Origin: Bacteroidales bacterium
GTDB taxonomy: Bacteria; Bacteroidota; Bacteroidia; Bacteroidales; GCA-2748055
DNA length: 64,000 bases
Direction of reading: 5' to 3'
Assembly (NCBI GenBank): GCA_029931975.1
Contig: JAOZQY010000010.1
Location: 16,089-80,088 of the forward strand
Shown one piece after another: positions 1 to 8,026 of the stretch; positions within the stretch are counted from its first letter, which is position 1, and each line of letters opens with the position of its first letter. The notes below the pieces were generated by a model. The model was not told the origin of the DNA. It did no database searches and saw nothing but the letters and a program-made list of their open reading frames with translations. The position numbers were made by a program, and so were the translations under genes.

Positions 1-706
1 TGGGAAGAGCCAGATATCATATTTATCGTAGATCAGCAGGGCCTCCGATTGGTCCATCCAGTTAGCCACACCGTAGCCCGGAGTGTCTTCCGGATAGGCC
101 CAGTCCTCATCGGCAAAGCTCACATCCAGATTAGCTGTCAGCTTCCTGGTCTCCAGGTTTGAAGTATTCATCAGGCACCAGTCTCCCTCCTTTTACCAGC
201 TCAGGAATTTTCCATCGGGCGAAAGCGACGGCCTTTCCTGGAGTGCTTCTAAAACCAGCTTTTTTTCGCCAGATTCAGGGTCCGCCAGGTAATAATCCCT
301 GTAATGACCATCCCAGGTGAGCAACTTTGCATAGGGTACTGATGAAGATCCAAGCAAGATATGATTGCTCTTCGGGATCCTGATATGGGGCATCCTGGTA
401 TCTGCCAGCTGGACAAAGCAATCTTCTGCTGGATCATATACCCCGGTATAGGTCCTGTTCTTCTCTTTTTCACCTTTTTTCCCGCTTATACCGGCCAGGA
501 AGGCAAGTTGTCCTGTCCGCGTGTTCCAATTCAGCGCTCCTGCCCAGGCACCGCTGCAAAGCTTACCCATTTTCCATCCTGGGAGATGGAAGGGGACTTC
601 AGCTGTTGGAATTTCATGATATCGCTGAGCTCCATGGCACGCTTCTCCTGCGCAAACAATCCGATGGAACACAGGCAAAGGGCCAGGGCAAAGCAATATC
701 GCCCAT
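1..706 (-). pseudogene. broken S9-family (DPP-IV/prolyl-oligopeptidase-like) peptidase, N-terminal propeller part
   Basis: Minus-strand remnant of a secreted serine peptidase; only the N-terminal beta-propeller part lies in the window and the gene runs off the left edge. Pieces seen in three frames: a signal peptide followed by SISQDGKWVSF (about 700-570), then a segment with SPDGKFLSW ending at a TAA (193-195), then in the same frame KEGDWCLMNTSNLE onward, ending in LLIYDKYDIWLFP at base 1. A tyrosine codon is expected where the TAA sits. A second frame change, probably a deletion, lies near 545-575. The only good ATG (704-706) needs one more G to enter the signal-peptide frame. Family assignment rests on the SPDGK propeller motifs and the YDKYDIW segment. 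It starts about 20 bases after the plug-domain gene, so the two were probably co-transcribed. Confidence 0.72.
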
Positions 707-725
707 TGAGAATGTTTATCGTCGG

Positions 726-1394
726 TTATAGAGTTTGTTTGGTTGTGATTACAACAACGCCGTTTCCACCACGTGATCCGTAGATGGTTGCATCACTGTC
801 TTTTAAAACTTTAACAGATTTTACAATGCAGGGCATGATCCCATCTATAACACTGGTTGGCTGGCCATCGACAACGATGAGCGCCCCGCTGGCACCACTG
901 GTAAAAGAAGTGTTCCCGCCCCGGACAGTTATGGTTCCAGAATTGGAGATAGTTATTCCGGTGCATTCGGCCCTGAGCAGTGCGTATATATCAGTGTATT
1001 TACAAAAATCATTGTTTTCTTCTGCCAGGTTGCTTACTGCATAATTGAGATTGGTCTCTGTGAGATAACCATTACTGATAGCCAGTTCCCTGTTCTTCCT
1101 GGTATCAATGAAAACGAGGTTGATTTTCAGGGTATCTTCTACATCGCGCACCTTTTTATTTACAGGCCTGAAAGCTTTGGGTTTTATCATAATAATATCC
1201 TTTTCCATGCAGACAATGGAGAAATTCCCTTGTGCATCAGAGATGGTAGTTGCTTTGGCTTTCTTTGAACTTACCTCCACGTTCATTACCGGGAAAGAAT
1301 TGTAGGCTGTTAGTTTTCCGTTTATCACCCTGGTTTGGGCCTGGGCAGAAAGGGAGAATAATATTGTGCTGACTAGAATCAGGAAATACTTCAT
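726..1394 (-). CDS. plug-only TonB-receptor-like protein (carboxypeptidase-regulatory-like plus plug domain)
   Basis: 222-residue exported protein. Residues 1-19 are a signal peptide ending in AQAQ. Residues 22-95 look like the CarboxypepD_reg-like Ig domain found at the N terminus of SusC proteins. Residues 130-220 match the SusC plug, with [19 protein letters not shown] and [15 protein letters not shown]. No beta-barrel follows: the stop comes right after the plug and no barrel remnant is seen downstream. Normal SusC proteins are about 1000 residues. The reading frame is clean, so this may be a genuine small periplasmic or outer-membrane-associated plug protein rather than a recent truncation. 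Such stand-alone plug proteins occur in Bacteroidota with no settled function. The broken S9 peptidase follows directly. Confidence 0.8.
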   Translation of the reverse strand: MKYFLILVSTILFSLSAQAQTRVINGKLTAYNSFPVMNVEVSSKKAKATTISDAQGNFSIVCMEKDIIMIKPKAFRPVNKKVRDVEDTLKINLVFIDTRKNRELAISNGYLTETNLNYAVSNLAEENNDFCKYTDIYALLRAECTGITISNSGTITVRGGNTSFTSGASGALIVVDGQPTSVIDGIMPCIVKSVKVLKDSDATIYGSRGGNGVVVITTKQTL

Positions 1395-1538
1395 AGTGAT
1401 GGGATTTCGTTAGGATAAATATAAAATAAATTAATTTTTCTATTATTTTTAGACTACAAAATTGAACGAAAGTTTAAGGGGGCCATATGATTAGGATTGA
1501 AGTGGTATTCAAGTTCTTAAATATTTGAAAATAAACAC

Positions 1539-1546
1539 TAACTTTG
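1539..1546 (+). promoter_or_regulatory. candidate Bacteroidota -7 element
   Basis: TAACTTTG matches the Bacteroidota -7 consensus TAnnTTTG and lies 31 bases before the cold-shock gene ATG. No good TTG is found at the usual spacing upstream, so only the -7 half is supported. Confidence 0.45.
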
Positions 1547-1577
1547 TGCATTCATATATAGAAATTAAAACAAATTT

Positions 1578-2027
1578 ATGGGCAGATCACAGGAATCATT
1601 CAACAAGAAAGAAGTAAGAAAGAAAAAGGAAAAAAAGAGGCTGGATAAAGAGAAAAAACGACTTGCCAGGAAAGACGGTGACAAGAAGGGCGGACTTGAT
1701 AGCATGATCGCCTATGTGGATGAGAATGGAATGCTTACAGATACGCCCCCCGATCCAACGACCAAAACCAAAACCAAGATTGAAGATATTGAAGTCAGTG
1801 TTCCCAAGATGGACGAATCCATGAAACCGGATCCCATCCGAAGAGGAAGGCTCACTTTCTACAACGATTCCAAGGGATATGGATTTATTCGTGATGCAGT
1901 GACCCAGGAGAGTATTTTTGTTCATGTAAACGAATTCAGGGATGATATCGTTGAGGGAAATATGGTTTCCTTCGAAGTTGAAAAAGGTCCGAAAGGTCCT
2001 GCTGCTGTCAGGGTCAAACTGTCATAA
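1578..2027 (+). CDS. cold-shock domain protein with basic N-terminal extension
   Basis: 149 residues. The C-terminal cold-shock domain (about 89-148) is a nucleic-acid-binding OB fold with RNP1-like KGYGFI (99-104) and RNP2-like IFVHV (113-117). The N-terminal 40 residues are extremely rich in Lys, Arg and Glu and probably disordered or helical; a linker follows. The length and extension match the long cold-shock proteins of Bacteroidota rather than the 65-70 residue CspA type. Likely role is RNA binding or chaperoning in the cytoplasm. ATG 1578 is the natural start, preceded by a TAnnTTTG element. The DoxX gene begins 9 bases downstream, so they may share a transcript. Confidence 0.9.
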   Translation: MGRSQESFNKKEVRKKKEKKRLDKEKKRLARKDGDKKGGLDSMIAYVDENGMLTDTPPDPTTKTKTKIEDIEVSVPKMDESMKPDPIRRGRLTFYNDSKGYGFIRDAVTQESIFVHVNEFRDDIVEGNMVSFEVEKGPKGPAAVRVKLS

Positions 2028-2036
2028 AAACCGACT

Positions 2037-2573
2037 GTGAGTAAAACCGGGTTGAAAAATACGGTCATTACTATTATGCGTGCCGCCATTGGGTGGCACT
2101 TTTTCTATGAAGGGCTCTCCAAACTGTTCGTGGAGAACTGGTCGGCCCGGAGTTATCTTGCCAACGCCACAGGCTTTCTCTCAGTATTCTATCACTGGCT
2201 GGCTTCCGGTGAGAGCCTGGTGAAGGTCATCGATATTCTGAATGTCTATGGCCTGATCCTGATCGGACTGGCTCTGAGCCTGGGGATCTTTATCAGACTT
2301 GCTTCTGCTGGTGGAATCCTGCTGCTCTTGCTCTACTACTTTGCCTACCCTCCTTTTGGAACTTCACTATTTGGGAACATGGAAGGGCATTTCTATATAG
2401 TTAACCGCAATTTTATTGAAGCATTTCTGCTGCTATGGTTTATCCTGAACAAGCAGACCGGATATGGGATTTCGCATTTGTTCAGAAAAAGAACTTCTAA
2501 GGAGTTCGGCGACAGTGACGAAGCGGAGGTGAAAAACTCGCGTCGCGAAGCACTGAAAAATCTAGCCACCTAA
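2037..2573 (+). CDS. DoxX-family membrane protein, cut from its C-terminal partner domain by a stop
   Basis: 178-residue integral membrane protein starting with GTG at 2037. Four hydrophobic segments (roughly 8-27, 75-92, 94-113, 128-145) and the N-terminal motif RAAIGWHFFYEGLSKLF are typical of DoxX/DoxD proteins, which are associated with quinone-linked redox reactions. The tail contains RREALKNLAT, which resembles a Tat-like or membrane-transition segment and is cut by TAA at 2571-2573. The frame reopens at once (PILGAMGWGAF) and continues for another 228 codons, so the ancestral product was probably a DoxX plus TIM-barrel-like fusion. The membrane part is complete and could still fold; whether it is functional alone is unknown. 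Confidence 0.75.
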   Translation: MSKTGLKNTVITIMRAAIGWHFFYEGLSKLFVENWSARSYLANATGFLSVFYHWLASGESLVKVIDILNVYGLILIGLALSLGIFIRLASAGGILLLLLYYFAYPPFGTSLFGNMEGHFYIVNRNFIEAFLLLWFILNKQTGYGISHLFRKRTSKEFGDSDEAEVKNSRREALKNLAT

Positions 2574-3257
2574 CCCATCCTGGGAGCCATGGGCTGGGGA
2601 GCCTTCCGTCATGCGGGAAAAGAGGTGGATGTTATGTCAGGTGCCACCATCCAGCTGAACTTTACATCTCTGGATGAGCTCAAGGGTGAGCTACCCAGGG
2701 GAAAGATCGGTTCTCACGAGATCAGCAGACTGATAGCCGGTGGCAACCTGGTGGGTGGATGGGCCCATTCGCGCGACCTGCGCTATGTTTCCTCCTTGTT
2801 CAAGGCCTATATCAGGAAGCAGGGTTATACAGCAGGGCTGGCAGCCCATACGGTAGATGCGTTGATTGCCTGCGATGCCTATGGTCTTGTCCCGGACTAC
2901 TACATGAAGGCTATGCACCATGATAACTACTGGTCAGCACATCCCAGGGAGAACCGGGTACCCTTCGAGGTAGACGGGGAGAAATACCTGGATCATAATA
3001 AGTTTCACGACAACTGTTTCTGTCTCTTCCCCGACCGCACTGCTGAATTTGTTGAGCGGGCCACCGTGCCGGTGATGGGTTTCAAGGTTCTTGCTGCAGG
3101 GGCCATCGAACCATCCGACGGATTCAACTGGGCCTTTGAAAATGGGGCCGACTTTATCTGCGTGGGCATGTTCGACTTCCAGGTTGTGGAAGATGTAAAC
3201 ACTACCATCGATGTCCTCCATAAGCTTCAGGGACGTACCCGACCGTGGTACGGTTAG
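2574..3257 (+). pseudogene. remnant of Tat/TIM-barrel-like redox protein, in frame with DoxX
   Basis: Continues the DoxX frame after the TAA at 2571-2573; an ATG at 2589 could restart translation (222 codons). It begins with a hydrophobic stretch and VDVMSGATIQLNF, then EISRLIAGGNLVGGWAHSRD. From IRKQGYTAGLAAH on it contains MKAMHHDNYWSAHPREN and ends with AGAIEPSDGFNWAFENGADF and ICVGMFDFQVVEDVN, which looks like the closing strands of a TIM barrel. By comparison with my memory of intact relatives, about 70-80 residues are missing between SLFKAY and IRKQGY, in frame. The family has no assigned reaction that I can name. Stop plus deletion make this a likely pseudogene. Confidence 0.62.
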
Positions 3258-3368
3258 GATCCCATTTCAAAGATTGTTAAAAAAGCGTTGATGAAGTGTC
3301 TGACTACAGGTATTTTAGATTTATAGTTTATATTGCAAACGGAACATTTGAAAATAAAGCTTTGGGAT

Positions 3369-4457
3369 ATGTACAAGAAGTTGGGATTATTGTTTTTTTT
3401 GTGGGTTCTGGTGGTGACCGGAATAAAGGGACAGGATTGGCAGCTGGTCTGGTCGGACGAGTTTGACGGGGATTCGCTGGATGCTGCGAAATGGTCTTAT
3501 CAGACCGGTACCGGGTCGCAGTATGGACTGGATGGTTGGGGAAATAATGAACTGCAGTATTACCGCCCCGAGAATGTAAGCGTTGGCGATGGCTTGCTGA
3601 CGATTACTGCCAAAAAGGAGAATTATGAAGGGATGAAATATACCTCTGGCCGGATTCGGACTTTTAAAAAAGCTGGATGGACCTATGGACGCTTTGAGTT
3701 CAGGGCCAAAATGCCGGAGGGTCAGGGACTCTGGGCAGCCATTTGGATGCTCTCCACCTACGAATCCTATGGGGGTTGGGCGGCCAGTGGCGAAATCGAT
3801 ATCATGGAGTACCTGGGACATGAGACCAACAAAGTGCATGGAACACTCCATTTTGGAAGGGAGTGGCCCTACAATGTTTCAAAAACCGCCTCCATGATCA
3901 GCAATGGAGCATCATTCAGCGAGGAGTTTCACGATTTCGCCCTGGAGTGGAAAGCAGGCGAGATGAGATGGTATGTGGATGGTGGTCTGTATGTGACCAT
4001 GGGAGAAGGTGACTGGTATTCGGACGGGGAAGCGTTTCCCGCTCCATTTGATAAGCAGTTTCATCTGCTTATCAACCTGGCCGTGGGCGGGAACTGGCCT
4101 GGATCGCCCGATGCATCCACCGATTTCCCACAGGAGATGGTTCTCGATTATGTGCGGGTTTATGAAGATCTTTCTACGGGTGTTGCAGCAGGAGCTTCGG
4201 GTTTCGACCTGGAGCAGAATCATCCCAATCCATTTGAAGTGCATTCCACCATTACCTTTTCTCTGCCAGCCGAACAAGATGTATTGCTGGAGGTATACGA
4301 CCTGATGGGCAGAAGGGTTCAGACCCTGGCCCAGGGATCTTTTAGTGCCGGTTTACACCGTGTGGGCATAGAGGCCGAACAGCTTGAGCCCGGGCACTAC
4401 ACATACAGGATTCAGGCAGGAAATGCCAGGGCCATTCGGAAGATGCTTATTCTTTAA
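3369..4457 (+). CDS. secreted GH16 beta-glucanase (laminarinase-like) with T9SS type A sorting domain
   Basis: 362 residues from ATG 3369; an upstream TTG at 3333 is in frame, but the signal peptide MYKKLGLLFFLWVL begins at the ATG. The mature enzyme (about 23-265) is a GH16 beta-jelly roll: WSDEFDG near the start, ASGEIDIMEYLG with nucleophile E142, D144 and acid/base E147. This motif is typical of endo-1,3-beta-glucanases acting on laminarin or similar glucans. Residues about 280-362 form a T9SS type A C-terminal domain (LEQNHPNPF, then VYDLMGRRV, then GHYTYRI), directing export through the type IX system to the surface. The gene is intact although its neighbours on both sides are broken, and it ends one base before the convergent oxidoreductase remnant. 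Confidence 0.92.
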   Translation: MYKKLGLLFFLWVLVVTGIKGQDWQLVWSDEFDGDSLDAAKWSYQTGTGSQYGLDGWGNNELQYYRPENVSVGDGLLTITAKKENYEGMKYTSGRIRTFKKAGWTYGRFEFRAKMPEGQGLWAAIWMLSTYESYGGWAASGEIDIMEYLGHETNKVHGTLHFGREWPYNVSKTASMISNGASFSEEFHDFALEWKAGEMRWYVDGGLYVTMGEGDWYSDGEAFPAPFDKQFHLLINLAVGGNWPGSPDASTDFPQEMVLDYVRVYEDLSTGVAAGASGFDLEQNHPNPFEVHSTITFSLPAEQDVLLEVYDLMGRRVQTLAQGSFSAGLHRVGIEAEQLEPGHYTYRIQAGNARAIRKMLIL

Positions 4458-6078
4458 TTACGATTTAATGGCGTCCGACACCAGGTACATGATCGACCTG
4501 TAATCGATACCACTGTTTCGGGAGAGTCCAATCTCGCAGGTTCGGCTATTGGAATAGCCTGCCGACAGGCTGTTCACCTGGAGCTTTAGGTTTCGCAGTG
4601 CCCAGGTATTGATCTCCGGATGGGTAAACCCCTTGTCTCCCGCAAATCCGCAGCAACCCACCTCTTCGGGGAAGACCGGGTTTTCGGTGCAGGCTTTGGC
4701 CACGGCAATAAACTTGTCCTGCAGCCCCATTTTGGTGCTGGTGCAGGTGATATGGAAGGCCAGGGCTTCTTCTGTTTTCTTAAGCTCCAGTTTATCAAGC
4801 AGGTGATCATGGATAAACTCCACAGGTTCGTACAGTTTCAATCTGTCAGTCATCACCCTGAGCATGCGGTCGGTACAGGGACTGGTATCGCAGAGTACCG
4901 GGTACTTTCCATCCTTGCTGGCTTTAAGTAAGGCCTTTTCCAGTTCACTTGATTTAGCATCTGCAATATCGAAAAACCCCTTACTTTCCCAGGGGGTTCC
5001 ACAGCATAGGGTATTCATTTTTTCGGGATAGATCACTGTGTAACCCGCTTTTTCCAGTACCTCCGTGCTCACCTCTATCAGCGATCGCCGCTCGCTTTCT
5101 TTTACGGCTGGTCCCATGCTCTGGCTGATGCAACTGGGGAAATAGACCACCTTCATAGAATCTATAGCCGTGTCTTCGGCTTTGTGCAAACGGGCCAGTG
5201 TTTTTTTCTTCACCGGCCGGGGTAAATGCCGGTCCCAGATCCAGATTTTCTTAAAGAGTGAAATTTTATCTACCACCGCCTCATCGATCACGGGCATGGG
5301 TTTAAAACTCCTCAGGTGTATCTCGGCGTCATCTGAAATGATAACACCTGGATTCAGAATGCCGGTGGGATCAAAGGCCTTTTTAATCTCCCTCATGTGC
5401 TTGTAGATCGTTTCGCCCCATTCATAGGCTACAAAGGGTGCCATATTGATGCCAGTGCCATGTTCGGCCTTAAGCGATCCGTCATATTTGCCTACAATAA
5501 GACGACTTAGCCGAAAGATCATATTTTCATATTTTTTCAATTCTTCCTGCTTATGGAAGTCCTGGGCAAAAATGAAATGGAGATTACCATCCAGGACGTG
5601 TCCATAGATCACAGCATCATTGTAGCCCAGTTCATCCAGCATCTGGCGCATATCCATTACGGCGCTAGTCAAATGTTCAGCACTAACCGCCACATCTTCA
5701 ATAATCACGCTGGTTCCCGGTTTACGCATACCTCCCACAGAAGGGAATACACCTTTACGCACATTCCAGTAGTCTGTTATCTCTTTCAGATCAGATGTGA
5801 CTTCAAAATCCCGTTCCAGTTCAAAACCTGAACTAGCCTTTTTGGTCCTTGCAATAAGTTGATCCAGCGCCTCCTGGCTTTCCTCTTCCAGGTCTATCAG
5901 CAGGGCGGTGACCCCATCATCGAGCGACTTGATATAGTCGGGAATGCCTGCATTGTTCTCCACTGAACGAAGTGCTTCACGGTCCATGATTTCGATGGCA
6001 GGCACCTTTGCTTCCCTCAGAAGGGGGACAGCATTACAGGCCGATTCCAGATCCTTAAAATAGATAAGAGAAGTGGCC
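4458..6078 (-). pseudogene. C-terminal part of broken FAD-linked oxidase / Fe-S (GlcD-CCG type) oxidoreductase
   Basis: Minus-strand 3' part of a long D-lactate/glycolate-oxidase-like protein. The open frame runs from a junction near 6078 (ATSLIYFKDLES) to the stop at 4458. It contains the FAD-oxidase C-terminal domain (NVRKGVFPSVGG, YGHVLDGNLHF, KAEHGTGINMAPF, FDPTGILNPG) and then the CCG cysteine-rich domain (TLCCGTPWESKGF, EEVGCCGFAGDKGF). Family members normally carry a ferredoxin-like segment with CxxCxxCxxxCP between these parts; here VIDEAVVDK runs straight into ISLFKKIWIW at about 5265, so some 200 residues with the 4Fe-4S ligands are missing. The FAD-binding half lies upstream in another frame. 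Function would have been membrane-linked 2-hydroxyacid oxidation; this copy is probably dead. Confidence 0.75.
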
Positions 6079-6696
6079 CGGATTGGAACGGATCTCTTCC
6101 CCGATCTGTCTTATGGAAGAGACCAGTTCTGGTTTTGATTTCAGGAAAGATTTACGACTCTCCTTGCTGGCGGTATCCACCAGGGTCCCATCAGCAAAAA
6201 TGATCCTGGCCGATTGAATGGTAGCATAGCTGTTGGCATGGATCCCTCAACTCATTCCGCTGGCATTGTTGGCAATATTACCACCTACCATGGCCGAGTT
6301 GATGGAGGCGGGATCGGGACCAAACTTCATTCCGGTGGCTGCCAGCAGCTGGTTTAACCTGGTGCCGGTAATGCCCGGCTGGGCCTTGATCAGGCGGCCT
6401 TCTTCAAGGATCTCGAAGGAGCTCCAATGATGTCCCCTGGCCTGAAGCAGCACCGAGTCGGAGATGGATTGTCCGGAGAGGCTCGTACCGGCAGCACGGA
6501 AGGTAAGGGGAGTTCCGGTTTTGTGGAGGGTTTTCAAAGAATCAATTACCTGCTTTTCCTGTTGTGGTTTAAGCACAATCTTTGGTATCTTGCGATAGCA
6601 ACCGGCATCAGCCGCAGAAGCGATCAGAGTAAGGTCGTCGGTATGAACCTGCTCTTTACCAAGGGCTAAGGATAGTTCTTTAAGAAGGTCATTCAT
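6078..6696 (-). pseudogene. N-terminal FAD-binding part of the same broken oxidoreductase
   Basis: Starts at ATG 6696 and encodes the FAD_binding_4 (PCMH-type) domain with TFRAAGTSLSGQ and GPDPASINSAMVGGN, then NNASGMS followed by TGA at 6247-6249, where relatives typically have a cysteine. After the stop the same frame continues with GIHANSYATIQSA and ADGTLVDTASKE down to about 6078. There the frame changes and sequence equivalent to roughly 60 residues is absent before ATSLIYFKDLES of the next segment. A stop codon, an out-of-frame junction and the Fe-S-domain deletion downstream together argue for real decay rather than a single base-call error. The start faces the divergent namZ gene. Confidence 0.72.
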
Positions 6697-6752
6697 ATAA
6701 TCAACTGCATGTAAAATTTGTATGACGTATTATAATTTGTAAAGTTAAATAT

Positions 6753-6760
6753 TATCTTTG
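6753..6760 (+). promoter_or_regulatory. candidate -7 element of the peptidoglycan-salvage operon
   Basis: TATCTTTG fits TAnnTTTG and lies 20 bases before the namZ ATG, in the AT-rich 83-base divergent gap. The nearest upstream TTG is at an unusual distance, so this is a partial match. Confidence 0.45.
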
Positions 6761-6779
6761 TATTTTAAATTTCAGCACC

Positions 6780-8018
6780 ATGAGACGGTATATTAGTGAC
6801 CGGAACATCCTATCTTTCTTACTCCTCTTTGGCCTGTTTCAGGTGGCTATTCCCCAGGTTAAAACAGGGATAGAAGTCCTTGAAGAAAGGGACTTTGATC
6901 TGCTCAGGGGAAAAAGGGTTGGACTGGTAACCAATCCCACCGGAGTGGACAGATCGCTTCGCTCTAGCATTGATATCCTTCATAAGCATGTGAATCTGAT
7001 TGCCCTCTATGGACCAGAGCATGGCGTACGGGGCGATTTTTCAGCCGGCGATCATGTGGGAGACCAGGTGGATTTGCAGACGGGCATTCCGGTCTATTCC
7101 TTATATGGAAAAAGCAGAAAACCCAGCAGGGAGGCACTTGAGAATGTGGATGTGATTGTATACGACATTCAGGATATCGGGACGCGCTCTTATACCTATA
7201 TAAGTACCATGGGCCTTGTGATGGAAGCCGCCGCTGAACTGGACAAAGAGGTGGTCATACTGGACCGGCCAAATCCCCTGGGAGGGCTCAGGGTGGAAGG
7301 TCCCCTGGTGGAGGATGGGTACTTTTCTTTTGTGAGTCAGTACAGTATTCCCTATGTGTATGGACTCACCTGTGGAGAACTGGCATTGATGCTCAACGGA
7401 GAAGGGATGCTCGAAGGGGGAAAGCAGTGTAAATTGCAGGTAGTTCCCATGGAGGGATGGCAGCGGGAGATGCCCTTTGAAGCATGCGGACTTCCCTGGG
7501 TGCCTACTTCTCCCCATATCCCTGACTATCGCACCGCCTATTTTTACCCGGCCACCGGGATCATTGGTGAACTGGATCCCAATATGGTAGGGATCGGTTA
7601 TACACTTCCCTTTCAGGTACTGGTCACCGAGAATATTGATGCCAGTAAACTGGCTGATGCAATGAATGCCCTGCAAATCGATGGAGTTCAGTTTCGCCCA
7701 ATCTGGTTTAAGCCTTATTATATGGCCAGGAAGGGAACTCCTCTTCAGGGCGTGCAGATTCATCTAAGCGATCCAGTAAGGGCATCGCTCACAAGCATAC
7801 AATTCTGGTTCCTACAGGAGGCCCATAAACTTGATCCGGGCTTTGATCCCTTCCAGGGGAAGGAGAATCGCTACCAGATGTTCGATAAGGTCTGCGGATC
7901 AGATCTTCTGCGGAGCGCCATGATGAGCGATTTTAATTTCAGTGAATTGCTGGAGTTCTGGAATCATGATGCAGACAGCTTCAGGAAGCTCTCCAGGCCA
8001 TATTACCTTTATAAATAG
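6780..8018 (+). CDS. namZ: exo-beta-N-acetylmuramidase NamZ (DUF1343, GH171)
   Basis: 412 residues with an N-terminal signal peptide (about 1-25). It matches the DUF1343/NamZ family throughout: LLRGKRVGLVTNPTG, GPEHGVRGDFSAG (78-90), DVIVYDIQDIGTRSYTY (about 124-140) and VVILDRPNPLGG. Characterised NamZ enzymes remove terminal N-acetylmuramic acid from the non-reducing end of peptidoglycan chains, an exo-step of murein recycling. The signal peptide puts it in the periplasm. It is the first gene of a six-gene plus-strand operon with gaps of 8 and 7 bases or overlaps, whose last gene is an AmpG-like permease; this context fits muropeptide salvage. ATG 6780 follows a TAnnTTTG element. Confidence 0.92.
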   Translation: MRRYISDRNILSFLLLFGLFQVAIPQVKTGIEVLEERDFDLLRGKRVGLVTNPTGVDRSLRSSIDILHKHVNLIALYGPEHGVRGDFSAGDHVGDQVDLQTGIPVYSLYGKSRKPSREALENVDVIVYDIQDIGTRSYTYISTMGLVMEAAAELDKEVVILDRPNPLGGLRVEGPLVEDGYFSFVSQYSIPYVYGLTCGELALMLNGEGMLEGGKQCKLQVVPMEGWQREMPFEACGLPWVPTSPHIPDYRTAYFYPATGIIGELDPNMVGIGYTLPFQVLVTENIDASKLADAMNALQIDGVQFRPIWFKPYYMARKGTPLQGVQIHLSDPVRASLTSIQFWFLQEAHKLDPGFDPFQGKENRYQMFDKVCGSDLLRSAMMSDFNFSELLEFWNHDADSFRKLSRPYYLYK

Positions 8019-8026
8019 GATGAGAG

